DNA of 64,000 nt from Eudromia elegans (GCA_003342815.1 PTEX01000060.1:3160896-3224895); one strand, 5' to 3'; shown: positions 13,420 through 24,635, counted from the first letter of the stretch. Numbers and translations are program-made. The notes: generated by a model from the sequence alone, not told the origin.

Positions 13420-13800
13420 TGGAACCATGGCACACCCTGATCATCTCTGCCACCCTTTCCTGTAGCTTTTGCCAGTTGTCCCCGCACCACATTCAAGACT
13501 TAGCTGCATCACACACAGCAGCATCATAATGTTCTGTATTCTTTTCCTATCCTATTAGAACCTAATTACTACTTTTTGGACCCTTTTGGCTGCTCTGGAG
13601 TACTGAGCTGGTATTTTCACAGAACTTATGAAAACAGTGAGTTGAGTTACTTTAAGAGTTCATGTCCATGGATAAGTATAACTTGAAGTTAGGATTATTT
13701 TTCCCTGCATTGCTAAACATTACTTATCCTTTTGGTGCATATTTGACTAAAAGTCCTATCAACTCACTTCAAAACTCTTCATACAAGGCCTAAATTGGAT
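13420..13800 (-). mobile_element. Ancient amniote CR1-type LINE fragment
   Basis: The + strand contains CACCCTTTCCTGTAGCTTTT, CCCCGCACCACATTCAAGAC, GGCTGCTCTGGAGTACTGAG and TATTTTCACAGAACTTATGA, then GTTAGGATTATTTTTCCCTG ahead of CATTACTTATCC. These follow, in order, the reverse of a CR1 lineage I recall from turtles and crocodilians (the CACACTGAGCAGATGTTTTC AGAGAACTATCC and TTGGGATTATTTTTTCCAAT blocks). Divergence is high, so it likely predates birds. The identification is from memory. Confidence 0.65.
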
Positions 13801-15587
13801 TTCCAAATTTATATTTTGCTATAAGTAATGAGTAGCTTCCACTGAATGCATTAAATAGTCAAAGCCTATTACCTGGTGATCTTTGACCAACCAACCAATG
13901 TATATAAATTACTCGGAATACAATAGAAAGTTTGGTGACATAAGGCTAACTAAATTTTTACTTTGACGTGGAATAATTCAAGCTAAGATATTCATAAAAA
14001 TAATTTGGTGAAGGGAAAATGAGTCTTAAGATAGGCAATCATTTAAAATTTGTGAAGTTTAAGGATTAGTTTAAGACAGTTTCTGTGTACTGAATCCATG
14101 AAATGTAAAACAGTTGACATTTAGAAAATTCATGCTTCATTGAAGGGAAAAAATAATAAGAAATACAAGTACAAAATAAGAGCTAAGAAATACAACTGTG
14201 ACCTTTTTTCTGAAATGCTGATGACACAGTTCCATAAGTAGACATTATTAGATGACAGCGTAACTAAATACTGTAACATTGTGTATCACCAAGGAGGTAA
14301 ATTAAGGTTGTACAGGCAAATTATTATTTTTTCTTTTATTTAATTGAACACTTAACGTTCAGCCAGCAGGGATCACATGTACGTCATGCAAACTCCAGCA
14401 ATCTTGCTATTTCCTCCCCAGAGAAACAGCCTTAGCCTGATTCTCTCAGCATCTTGTCATCTCCTTTCCCGCCTTGATCTTTAATATTTTTTTCCCTTGG
14501 TCTGGTCTTTTTGCACAAATATTGATTATATTGAACATCAGGCTCCATCATGGGAGGGAGCACGGTCTAAGTTCAGCGTCCCTGCCCTCCTCCAAGTGAT
14601 TTTGCTCCACTGCTTCTTCAGGATTCTTCACCTTTTATACTTACTTTCTCTCTTGCCCTACATTACACTTTGAAATCTAAATTTTCTTGTCCAACAAATA
14701 CCAGCCTTTCCTTCTGATTTCTATCATGACGCAACCAGTGACAAGTTCTCACTCATTTTCACAGCTGGTCTCACCACAATTCCTTGCCAAATATTCGCCC
14801 TATATTCTCCCAATCTCTTCAGTGCTCCAAGCCAAGAGAACTGGACATTCCGAGCACAGAATAGATTCACTCCTCATTGTGTTTCTATGTCAAGCTGGAA
14901 AAAATAAGTATAGGGAAAAATAGGCTTTGACCATATAATGCTGTGCTCAGTCATGCTGGCTTTTTTAAACAACCTAGTCACTGTTATGAAGATGCAAGAA
15001 GCTTTGATAGGATATATCATAAGGACAGAATCTTAGAGTTTTACTGCAAAAATAAGAAATACAGTTTGGAACATATGTAGCTTTTTTCTGAAGACATATT
15101 TGTTGGTGTTTTAATAGATTTTCACAGAGGAAGTAGAAATATATGGATTCAAGTGCATTGCTCCCAGATTTTAACACTTTGATGGCAGTTATGGAGATAT
15201 TACAGTATTTAAAAGGTCATCAAGATTTTAAACATAAACTAAGCCATATAATTTTCCCTCACTTCATATTTTAAATGACCAAGCTAATATGGTTTAAAAT
15301 AAATGATATTTAATTTGATAATAACAGTGATTAATTGAAATGACTTTTAAAATAATAGATATTTCTATTTTCATTTAAATTTCTAATAAATTTAAACCCA
15401 AAACCTAATATGCAACCTTTGCTATACCCAGATAAACAAAGCCAGCCTGAGGCAAATTATGAGCATGAAAATATTAGCTTGAACAATTAAGTCTGTCAAT
15501 GTTGCAAGAGATTTAACAGAAAGAATAAATAAAAGGCACTACCAGCTTCCCCAAATTCCCATATATAATTCAGTTCCTCTAAGGTTT

Positions 15588-15613
15588 AAGTGATATACTA
15601 CGGTATATCACTT
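15588..15613. repeat. Perfect 11-bp inverted repeat, 4-nt loop
   Basis: AAGTGATATAC at 15588-15598 and its reverse complement GTATATCACTT at 15603-15613 are separated by TACG. Its significance is unknown; short AT-rich palindromes of this size are expected by chance in a window of this length. Confidence 0.9.
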
Positions 15614-16716
15614 TTTCACTAGGGTTAGATAAAGTGATACGTCTTTTGAGAGCTCAAATTACCTGTCATATTCATACAGCTGAATCCACATACTTCTAAT
15701 TATCTTTTATTCATCATCTGTACAGTAACATTGGGTAAAACATATGGTGTAAAATCCACCATCTGAAAATACTGCTTATATTACTCCTTCTTCTTCATCT
15801 CAGCAATAAGAATTTCAATTCTGTTCCTTCACAGAAGCTTACAGGAAGTGTAGCTTGCTCCTTTCAACAAAATACCCTCTTTTGCAACATGCAGAGCATA
15901 TTTTCAATAGCTGATCTAAGTCAACTCACTACAGATCCCAAAGAAGCAGGTTTCAAGGCTCATTACTAAAATCTGAAATTCTTTTTTCCTACTTTTGGGC
16001 TCAGCAAAAGCCAAACGTCAGAAAACTGTTATCCACAGTTTTGTAATATGCAAAACGTAAACTTAATTGTAAAGTTTTAGTCATAAATAATCAAATATAT
16101 AATTAATACAACTATAAGGGGTTTTATACAAAATGTTCTCAATCTAGACAGCGAGTTTATGCAAGTAAACAAGAAACAGTTGAGGAAAGCTCCATTCAAT
16201 ATAGGAAAAAAAATTCTCTTAGACTTCAACTAAATGCTACTCCTTTCTCTCTACCCTCCTATTTTCCCTTCTATAAAATGTTATTTGCAAAGATGCATAT
16301 AAAAAAAACCAAACATGCTTTTCAGAGCACTACAGATAACTCAGTGAGCTTTTTCTTCCATGAATCTTTAATATCTGGCCATAATTAAATGTTAAAGTGA
16401 ATTTTTTATCAGCCAAAGCACAACAGTTTGATAGTACCATTTTCTGAAGTTAGGAGTAAGTAAAAACTCAACATGGTAGTTTATTTTTATGGGTCCTTTG
16501 CATATGTTGCTCATGAAAGCCAGAAGAAATGAACATCTAAAAACTATAGGATTTTTAGACTATAATTTCTTTTTCTTTTTCTTTTTTTTTTTTTTTCTGT
16601 AAAAAAAGCAGCCTAACATGTTTTAAAGAATAAACAGTAACTACTCTCAGGTCTATGAGTAATGAATATTCCACAAAAACTCTGGCGCAAACAGATTGTT
16701 TTCTTCTTCCTTACCT

Positions 16717-16975
16717 CACAGAAAAGATGGTTGGAAGGTATTCCTGGAGGTTATCAAGTCCCTCCTCCTGCCTCAATCCGAATTATTGAGACATTACATC
16801 AGGTCAGCTGCAATTTCATCTAGCCAAATCTTAAAACCTCAAAGGATGGTGATTTCATAACCCCTCTGAACAACCCATGCCCATGTTACCCCACCCACCT
16901 GGTGAACATTTTTCCTTCTTAAATTCCAATCAGAATCCCTAAGCCATCGCTTGAGAAGACATTGGTTTCATCACT
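16717..16975 (-). mobile_element. Old CR1 LINE, 3' part (interrupted by a later CR1)
   Basis: On + the sequence CACAGAAAAGATGGTTGGAA, GGTATTCCTGGAGG, then CAAAGGATGGTGATTTCATA and ACCCCTCTGAACAACCCATG follows the reverse CR1 3' region with heavy decay. It also includes a segment like the usual AACATTTTTCCTTCTTAAAT stretch. The copy stops where a sense-strand CR1 starts near 16990, and CR1-like antisense text resumes after 17204. This suggests one older element split by a younger one. Confidence 0.72.
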
Positions 16976-16989
16976 TCTACATGGAAATT

Positions 16990-17203
16990 CTACATGGAGA
17001 GAGTGGTGAAGCACTGCAACAGGTTGCCCAGGGAAGTGGTGGAGTCGTCATCCCTGGTGGTGTTCAAGAAATGTGTAGATGAGGCACGTAGGAGCATGGC
17101 TTGGCAAGCATGGTGGTGACGGGTTTGCGATTGGACTTGATGATCTGGCAGGGCTTTTGCAACCATAATGATTCTATGACCTTTCTAGGATCTTTCTATG
17201 ATC
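16990..17203 (+). mobile_element. CR1 LINE 3' end inserted in an older CR1
   Basis: This is a sense-strand CR1 tail: GAGAGTGGTGAAGCACTGCA, ACAGGTTGCCCAGGGAAGTG, GTGTTCAAGAAATGTGTAGA, GGACTTGATGATCTGGCAGG, ending AATGATTCTATGACC and a decayed repeat to about 17203. It is 5'-truncated. The stretch TTCTACATGGAA next to ATTCTACATGGAG (16975-16998) at the left junction may mark the insertion. Confidence 0.88.
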
Positions 17204-17480
17204 ATGTTTGTAGTCAAATACTTGTAGAGTGTTCTCAGACGACCCCTAAATTCTCTGGTTTCTATAGTGATCTCCTGATCTTTCCAATGAAGCTGCTCTT
17301 CAGCTGTTTGTTTCCCAGGCTGAACTGACGCATGGGGCTATTTCTCCCCAGGTGCATAACTTCTGGTTGAACTTCCATGAGGTTTCTCTAGAGTCTCCAG
17401 TCATTTTTCCTGGACCCTGTACCTCTGGCAGCATCCAAAGAGATTTTGCCTATCAAGTCTCTAATAAAAGCTGAAGTGTG
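17204..17480 (-). mobile_element. Old CR1 LINE, continuation upstream of the nested insertion
   Basis: On + this reads TTGTAGAGTGTTCTCAGACG, ATGAAGCTGCTCTTCAGCTG, TTTCCCAGGCTGAACTGACG, CATGGGGCTATTTCTCCCCA, GGTGCATAACTTCTGG and TTGAACTTCCATGAGG. This follows the reverse of the CR1 reverse-transcriptase C-terminal region, where avian copies have CAGAGCTGCTCTCCAGC, CATGGGGTTGTTCCTCCCCA and GTTGAACTTCATGAGG. It is the likely continuation of the old copy at 16717-16975. Confidence 0.72.
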
Positions 17481-18556
17481 CTCTTAGGAAAACTACAGTA
17501 CTAACTTGCTGTCTTCCCAGACTTCCTTTGAATCCTGCAATGAACCAATTCACAGCCACTCTGATCTTAACTGCTGTCATATTTGCCAATAGTTCTTCCC
17601 TTTGGTAAATAGCAGGTCAAATAGAAAAATACTCCTCTTTATCTCATTGCACATGCATTTTCATTAGGAATTCGTTATCAATGCAGGCAAGGAACCACCT
17701 GATCACCTGGATTGCCTGCAAATCACTACCTTATTAAAAAATTAATTCAAATAAAGACTTACTTGCAGAATGTGATGACTGTATTGATAAAGTTACCGGT
17801 ATGGATTTTATTCAGTTCTACTAAACTGAAATTCTGTTAATTTATTTAAAATTTAAAATGTGTCAAAACAAAAAAAGTGAGAAAAAATGGAGAGATTATG
17901 CCAAATGTTCAACCATTTAAGCTTTACAGATAAATTCATTACAGTAAGTTAAAAGAAAGTCTGCCATCAGCTTCTCAAGTCACACGTACAAAGAATTATG
18001 ATATTGCAAATGCCTCTCTTACTGGAGAAGTTACTGTTCCAAATATTTTTAGCTGGCACAAATGAAATCTGCCAAAAGTGTTGTCATATTATAACTGCAT
18101 GGGTAATAAATTTCCCTATGTGAGCACCATGCAAATTACCTCTGAAAACCTATTAGAGTGAGAACCAGGTAGTTTTAATGGATAGCACTGCAGTAGTTGG
18201 CAATCATTTTAATTATAAAAAATTATGTGAGGAAACCTAATTATAAATGATGCATCAAGGGATCTATAGGGCCACTAGAATTATCAATATGATAATTAAT
18301 TTCCCAAAGGATTTTAAGTATTTCTAAACTGGTCAGTACCAAAGACTTTCCGAGTACCTTTGCATTTTAAAGGCAGACTCATCAGTAAATCCTACAGCAT
18401 TGCAAAAAGAGAGTGCTATCACTATTCCCAACTGATAGGTGTGAAAATCACTGTCAGGATTAACTGTAGGATTTTCAACAGTGTTTGGTTTCCTAAATCT
18501 CCTACTTAACTCAGTATGCCATAATTAGCTACAAGGGCATTTAAATAAAAAAGGGC

Positions 18557-18660
18557 TCATCCTCATTCAAAGATTAAATAGCTTGCCTCTGAAGGTCACC
18601 ATGGAAGTCGAGGGAGGAACCCGGCCTCCTGACTCATGTTCAGGTGTCCCTCAGACAGTG
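18557..18660 (+). mobile_element. MIR-type SINE tail remnant
   Basis: CAAAGATTAAATAGCTTGCC, TCTGAAGGTCACCATGGAAG, TCGAGGGAGGAACCCGGCCT and CCTGACTCATG track the 3' part of MIR (GGTTAAGTAACTTGCC, AAGGTCACACAGC, GGCAGAGCCGGGATT, CTGACTC). A further piece near 18405-18445 (TATCACTATTCCCAACTGAT) could be the upstream part, separated by inserted sequence. Confidence 0.55.
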
Positions 18661-19114
18661 CTGATGGTTGTATGGCCAGTGAGGAAATAGCAGTGAAAAG
18701 TGCATTGTTTTAATAACAACACATTATATTCTCTTTATCTTTGTGCTTTTGTGTTCTAATGATCAGTTTAGCATACAAGGAATTATCACCAATATTACTA
18801 AATTCAGTATCCTCTTCAATAGGCTGAAATAAATACCTGGTTAGAAAAATAAGATTTTGGTTGGTAATTCATTCCTACTCAAGATTCTACCCCAATTAAT
18901 TGACATCTTAATTTCTGACACCTTAAAAGATGCCTGCCACAGAAAGTCACATTTGTAGAAAAATTCAGCCTTTCATGTCAGTAGTGCTAATATTACAGAC
19001 AACTTTGGGCATCAGACTTCCATTATAAAACACATTATTCTGAAAATCTAGATAGCAAGAACACCACAGGGCAGGAATATTCACAGAATATGATATACCA
19101 TACTTTGCTGGGTA

Positions 19115-19225
19115 TTCATTCAGAGAATCCCAGAATGGCTGAGGTTGGAAGGGACCTCTAGAGATCATCTAATCCGGCACCCCTGCTCAAGCAAGGACAT
19201 CTAAGAGATGGGGCACAGAGTCGCA
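19115..19225 (-). mobile_element. Short CR1 LINE 3' tail
   Basis: The + strand has AGAGAATCCCAGAATGGCTG, AGGTTGGAAGGGACCTCTAG, AGATCATCTAATCCGGCACC and CCTGCTCAAGCAAGG, the reverse of a CR1 3' end. Similarity runs about 100 bp before fading near GGGGCACAGAG, a strongly 5'-truncated copy. Confidence 0.9.
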
Positions 19226-20599
19226 TTAATTCTTCCCAAATAACAGAAAATGGAGGTTGATGTTAAGAACAAATAGAGAATAGGGCTGTATCAGTATTTG
19301 GTTTATCATAAAGAGATAAAATAGCAAACTATTTAAAAGCAAAATAAAATTTTTCTTCCTAAAGAATTTGTTTTAATACATCTCCCGCAACTTGTTTCAA
19401 TACATCTCCTGCAGCATTCTTCAAAGAAGTGTGCTTTGTATTGGATACGTACTGAACCAAGGGCCTAGGAGTGCCATCGCCATCTCTTCTAAGTTTTTTT
19501 TAATTTTATTTTTATTAGAACTAATTAGTAAGTTAAAAACAATACATGAAATGTCAATAAACACAGGTCTCTACAAGTGTACTTCTGCAATACCTTGCTG
19601 CTCTCCGAAATGAACGGTTATCCCACGCTCAGCGGAGCTTTTCTCTTCTAAAGGATTATTCCTTCCACACTCTGCAGCTTTTTGGTCTCCTAGGCTATTA
19701 TCTACTTTTGAGGTTGCAATTTTTGCTGTTTGTAAACCTTCCCAAACCTTTCTCAGAATTCCATCTTACCGGTTTTCTGATAAAAACTTCATTACTGTAA
19801 CCTAGAGATTATTTTAGTATTTTTTCTAAACACATACATTTTAGAAATTATGAGATCAATATAAGCCTTGCAAGGCCTAGATGCACAATTTAATGAAATA
19901 ATTGGTTTAAATATTAATTAAAATATGTTGCTTGTTGTAATCCTTGGGAGAAAAAAATCATCCTAAAGAAAGGTCTCATAAATTGAAGGAAAGCACTTGG
20001 TTTTATATGCTTAGTCAAAACAAAGGAGAAATTCATTTATCCAAGCCAGGGAAGCAAGGTGTGGTTTCCAAACTTTTATGTTCTGATTAAAAACTGTATC
20101 ATGATTTAGTTACTCTGAATCTCTCTGCTCCAACAAGTTAAGCAGCTTGAGATCTTAATCAGAAGTAACCAGAAAAATGTAATGCAAATTAGTAGGTCAT
20201 GAAGCTGATGAATACATAAGTGGATGAGATTCCTTGGCTTGGGATACCCAGTAGGCCAGGTAAGATCATCAGAACAGCCCTAGTCTAGCTTTTAACACAG
20301 CCAATCTATAAATATTGAAGTGCAAGAAAAAAAATAGTATTTTCTGCTGCACCAGACATTATATTGAGAACTCACTTCACACATTTAGCAACTGTTGCCT
20401 TCCAAGTGGACGGTGGCTCTCTTCAAACAAATAAAAAAACATAAGCCATTTTATCAATGATATTCAGTGTTCACACAGCACGAGGCAAAAAAAGGACCCT
20501 CTCAACACTTCCCTCTTTGTCTTTTATAATTGGAAACCAAATAAGTGGATAAAATTCGCTACCTTACATCCCCCATTCTTTTGGGAATGTAAATAGAAG

Positions 20600-20905
20600 G
20601 AAACAGAAGGGGCTTCCAGGGTCATTTTACTCAGTCTCTTCCTACTGCAGACAGTCACATCAAAGAATCCCTTTTATAAAGATATCAAGTATGATTGCAT
20701 ATGTAGTTTTCTTTTTATCTCTGTTCTCTCACAGAAAGCTGTTCCATATTATGATTAATGACTAAGTTATGACTAAATTTTTTTTTTCAGTTTTCCACCT
20801 AAATCTATTCACAGCCAGTTTATAGGAATTTTTTGTTTTCCCGTATTTTTTACTCTTTGTGGCATTTATCCTTCTATATATGTACATAGAGCAATCACAG
20901 CCTAT
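20600..20905 (-). mobile_element. Ancient amniote CR1-type LINE fragment
   Basis: On + the ordered blocks GGGGCTTCCAGGGTCATTTT, CACAGAAAGCTGTTCCATAT, CCACCTAAATCTATTCACAG, CCAGTTTATAGG and GGCATTTATCCTTCTATATA then AGAGCAATCACAG match the reverse of reptilian CR1 3' regions as I recall them (for example AACCTAAATCTGCCCACAG and GTGTTTATCCCTCTGATATA). A T10 run interrupts it. Highly diverged, therefore old. Confidence 0.65.
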
Positions 20906-21357
20906 TTCAGGTTTGTTTTCACTACACTAAGCAGGCCAGACCTTCCAGGGCACACCGTCAGGGGCAGGTACAAACACATGTACACTCACTCCACCCATAC
21001 ATGCAGTGAGCCAGATGAGTCACTGATTCTAAAATCTCCTAGCTCTGCTAGTAAGGAGTTACTGCAGCCACTACACCTGTTAAGCAGCAGAATATTTTGC
21101 TCAATCTCAGCACTGCTCTAACGCAACCATGTTGTTTAGGAACTGGTGCAGGACTGCATCCATATATCACGGACCTCAAGTTATCATTCATCTCTTTGAT
21201 CTTTCTTTTAGCTCTCTCCCTGCTTGTAACAGTTTCATTTCATCTTCCTTGGAACACGGATGTCAACAGCCATACTCTGTCTGAGCTGCACTGATTGTTT
21301 TAGCTCTGTTTCTCTGCAATTGCCATGAGAGACAGTAAATAAAGACAAGCATCTGAC

Positions 21358-21499
21358 CTGGTGTAGTCGTCCTCCACAAGCATGTGCTTTGGAATGGGTG
21401 AGTATCTTCCTGGTGAGATCGGGGCCAGAGATGCCTTGTACTCTAAAGTGCCATTGTTCCCAGAAGTGAGTATATGATTTTCCATTGGTGGAGAATAAG
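21358..21499 (-). CDS. DLG2: DLG2 internal coding exon: PDZ2-PDZ3 linker, first part
   Basis: This linker exon encodes SYSPPMENH through LEYKASLAPISPGRYSPIPK to DDYTR, text that is diagnostic of DLG2 rather than DLG1, DLG3 or DLG4. It begins by completing a split serine codon and ends two bases into the arginine codon. It is 142 nt long, with acceptor ACCAACAG and donor GTCAGA. The segment is rich in Ser-Pro and Tyr, as expected of a disordered, phosphorylatable tether between PDZ2 and PDZ3. Compared with the mammalian sequence I recall (HLLSGNN), this copy reads HILTSGNN, one residue longer, which fits a three-base in-frame insertion. The next coding exon is 13.8 kb away, and the preceding intron is only 3.0 kb, the shortest complete intron here. 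Confidence 0.96.
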
Positions 21500-22937
21500 C
21501 TGTTGGTAAGAACAAGCATTTCTTGTTAGCCACGTTCCTGTTTGGTTATGTCACAACAACACCTTCAGTAAAGTACCAACAATGTGCTCCTTGCTGCATA
21601 TAACACCAAAATAGCCTGTGCTTAAGAGAGATTAAAATTTAACATGGCAGTAAAACAATGAACAATTGGGATCTTTCTGAAATATTAATAACAGTAAAAA
21701 TAATAATAATAATGTCAACAATAACATTGTTACTAAATCATTTTGCAGAGCATGAAAGAATGGTCTGGGAGACAGGAAACAAACGTTTTCTTTAATTAGG
21801 ACAGACTATAAAAAGGCATTTTAGGTAGGAAAGAATGAGATAAAAAATGCACTCATAATTTTGGCTCCAATAAGAATCAGTGGGAATAATCCAATAAGAG
21901 CTCAATGCGGGATCAGTGCAGGAACTTTAGGTATGGCAAGGATTATGTATGATGAATATTTAAAACTGGGAGATATTAAAGTGTCAATTTCCTAATATAA
22001 TTGAAATTTCAGTACCAATATAAATGGAATCATCATTCAGATCTCAGTAAATTTGAATATGAAACAGAAAGCAGATTCAAATGTTATATATACCATGATT
22101 AATAATGACAATTAGGGGAATACAAGTCTAATTTTATATTGCGTCCTTGGATTTTGTTGTTGTTTGTCTGCCTTTTCCCATTCTGAAGTTACCAGGGATA
22201 CTATTATTATTAATGGAGAGATGCAATAACAGTTCTATTCAAATCTCTAGCTAATTTAATTGAAAAGGAAATGACACATAGGAAAAATAAAGACATACTT
22301 CTGCAGTGAGATATAATTTTCTCATCAAAATAAGATATTTAAACTTCCTAGTCTTAGTTGTTCTTTCAGATGCTTAGATATGTAATGTTTCAAAACAAAA
22401 TACCTCTATGGGGAAAGGATTATCCACTCTGAAATACTCTGAACATGTAGGTATAATGAAAGCTTCCCAGGAGATAAACAAATCTCCATGAACCAACAGC
22501 CAGGGATGGGTTTTTGCAATTTTTTCAACCCTTTTCAACCTCTAGAACCGCTTCCATCTTCTCCTATGCTGCTGATCTATAATCTCACTAACAAAACATA
22601 CTGTTTTAGAACCCCCTATGTTATTATTTTAGAAAACACTATAATGCAGGAGATTGGACGGGGATGTTTAGTTGTTTTACTTCTCAAGCTTTGCTCAGGA
22701 TCCAGACCAGACTGTTGCTGAACAATCATGCCATCTGTTGTAACATTTGCGAAGTAAAGAGGTATCCTCAGCGCAGTTGAGTATACCACCTGATGTGCGT
22801 ATTACAAAACCTTCCCTCCTGCTTTCAGGGAGTCTGAATAAGGAGGATTATGGATAGCTCTATTTCTCCTCAGCTTTGTCAGTCCACAGCTGAGCAACAG
22901 CATGAAGTACAGAGGAATTTAATCTCTCTTTGCTTGG

Positions 22938-22987
22938 TTTTTTTTTTTGCTTTTTTTCCCCCCCCCTTTTTTTTTTTGCTTTTTTTA
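22938..22987. repeat. Polypyrimidine tract with C run
   Basis: This T-rich tract on + is interrupted by a run of about ten C and two GC steps. On the transcript it is a purine tract. It is a likely length-variable low-complexity site. Confidence 0.9.
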
Positions 22988-24364
22988 CAGGGAAAAGCTG
23001 ACTTTTCCAGTCCTTGGTTGGCTTCCTGGCCTTAAATGCCCCTAGTATTATTGGCAGATGGTCTAATTGGATATGGATCAGTTACTGACACAAATTAAAC
23101 TGCCTTCCAGTTGTTCGATGGTGGCATCTGGTCCCAGCTGGTAGTGGAACTGCGGTCAGACAGTATTTAAACACCACGTACATGAAGGAAGGGAGTTCCA
23201 GTAATGAACTGGTCAGCCTTGCAAGCACTGGGGGAATAGGGAGCTGCAGTGGAAATATTTTAAGGTTGCTGTGAATGAAAAGCGAATGGGAATGGCTGGG
23301 TGTGGAAACAGCAGGAGGAATAGCAGGAAGGTGCAGCTATACAATAGGTACCTGTTGATGGCACCTCAATGGCTCCTTAATACATTCACCAAAACTCCAC
23401 TTTCTTAGGACAAACAGATCAGTCTATACTCAAAGCAAAGACTCAAACCATTAGGAGAAGATGGGGGTCGATAAAGGTTGAATTTGGAGTCTAGGATGCA
23501 TAGATAAGGAGACAAAGGACACCAGTCAAACCCAAGGATTATCCCAACGAGGTGGGATAAGACAGATCCTAATGCTGTCATGTCCTAAGAGGCACAAAAG
23601 CAGGTAGTCGACCTAAGAATTCCTTTGTATATACACTGGGAACGACACAGCCAGCCTTCCTTGTGCTCAGTTGTCTCAGGGAGTCCTGGCTACATCATTT
23701 GGATATCTGTCCTTGTACCTGAATACTGGGCTGAGAAACCTGAATGAGTTTGCGAGTAGGAGACTATGAAAAATGTATGAAAACCTGAGGTGTATTAATC
23801 TGTTTTAGAAAAAAAACACCTTTTCCTCTGCGTAAGATCTTGCACTGAGCTTTGCTAAACTCTTTCAACAACATTTTTTTAATGCAAGAACAAACAGTGT
23901 CTTCATTTTCAGCAACGGAATGTCAGAAGAACATATATAAAGACAGATGGAGAATGAAGCAAAGTGGGAGAGGATTTTAGAAAGCAGATAAGCACAGAAA
24001 ATTGGTAGATTTGTGTGCGTTGAGCAGTAATTTAAATTCCAAGTAAATATCCAAATACTATATTCACTTTCCTCAGGCTTTTTCCTCAGGTAAGTTTGTA
24101 CAGGATGGTGTGCTGCTGTTCTAATTTTTCAATGGTCAGAGGACCAGTCTATAAATCCAATAATATTTCTGAATATATTTGCATATATTTATCACATTAA
24201 TTGACATAAGAGATACCATTCAATCTGCTTGCTTGGACAATGGTTGACTGTAATTAGCACAGCAGTACATTTTCTACATTGCCACTTTTGCTGCAGAAGT
24301 ATTTTACAGTAGAGATTATTTATAGTATTTCATTAGCGTAGCATGCTTATGTGGCAATAAATAT

Positions 24365-24425
24365 TCATTTATGGAGCTTCCCAAGATGTTTCACAAACTT
24401 TAATGGAGTACTTTGAACAAGCTAT
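24365..24425 (+). mobile_element. Possible MIR-type SINE 5' remnant
   Basis: TTATGGAGCTTCCCAAGATG, TTTCACAAACTTTAATGGAG resembles the 5' part of reptilian MIR copies (CAAGGATCTCAAAGC, ACTTTACAAACATTAATG). It is only about 60 bp and the match is from memory. Confidence 0.3.
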
Positions 24426-24490
24426 GAGAAAACACACATTCATCTGACAAACTGAAGTCTCATGCAAAATGAATTGCAAAAGTCACTTAC

Positions 24491-24635
24491 AATGAGTAAT
24501 ATCTGGCGGGCCATAGGGATCAGTCATGTAAATGGTGGTGGGCTTTCCGACTTTGAGATACACAACATCTGATGTGTTCTTCAGTATTGCGACTGCCTCT
24601 TCATGGGTCACTTCTTCTAAACTGTAATTATTTAC
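24491..24635 (-). CDS. DLG2: DLG2 internal coding exon: end of PDZ2 and start of linker
   Basis: This exon starts on a codon boundary with [20 protein letters not shown], the final part of PDZ2. The histidine of VTHEEA is the class I ligand-selecting residue at the start of helix alphaB. After the last strand ([11 protein letters not shown]) it enters the PDZ2-PDZ3 linker with [13 protein letters not shown] and ends one base into a serine codon. Length is 145 nt. The acceptor is TTCCAG and the donor GTAAGT is near perfect. The DVV and GKP variants differ from my recollection of the human protein (EVV, GNP) but agree with rodents. A UGCAUG hexamer begins 25 nt into the downstream intron (24466-24461 on the minus strand), a usual place for an RBFOX splicing enhancer. 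Confidence 0.97.

Larger units (their letters stand above)
7522..21357 (-). other. DLG2: DLG2 intron between the two linker exons
   Basis: This 13,836-nt intron is bounded by the donor GTCAGA at 21357 and the acceptor ending CAG at 7522. It contains an ancient amniote CR1 (about 13420-13800), a nested CR1 pair (16717-17480), a CR1 tail (19115-19225), an ancient CR1 (20600-20905) and a MIR-like tail (18557-18660). It also holds a 14-bp triplicate (10120-10161), small perfect inverted repeats and a T20 tract. The more GC-rich stretch 8160-8690 has overlapping open frames on both strands but no recognisable domain or splice-consistent exon. The remainder, including 9000-10100, 10200-12600 and 14000-16700, is AT-rich unique sequence in which I see nothing specific. 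Confidence 0.85.
21500..24490 (-). other. DLG2: DLG2 intron between PDZ2-end exon and first linker exon
   Basis: This 2,991-nt intron has donor GTAAGT at 24490 and acceptor CAG at 21500. It contains a long pyrimidine tract with a C run (about 22938-22987), an AAT-type short repeat near 21697-21715, and an AT-rich stretch at 24050-24425 that ends in a possible MIR-like remnant. A UGCAUG motif lies at 24466-24461. I see no other exon or gene. Confidence 0.85.
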
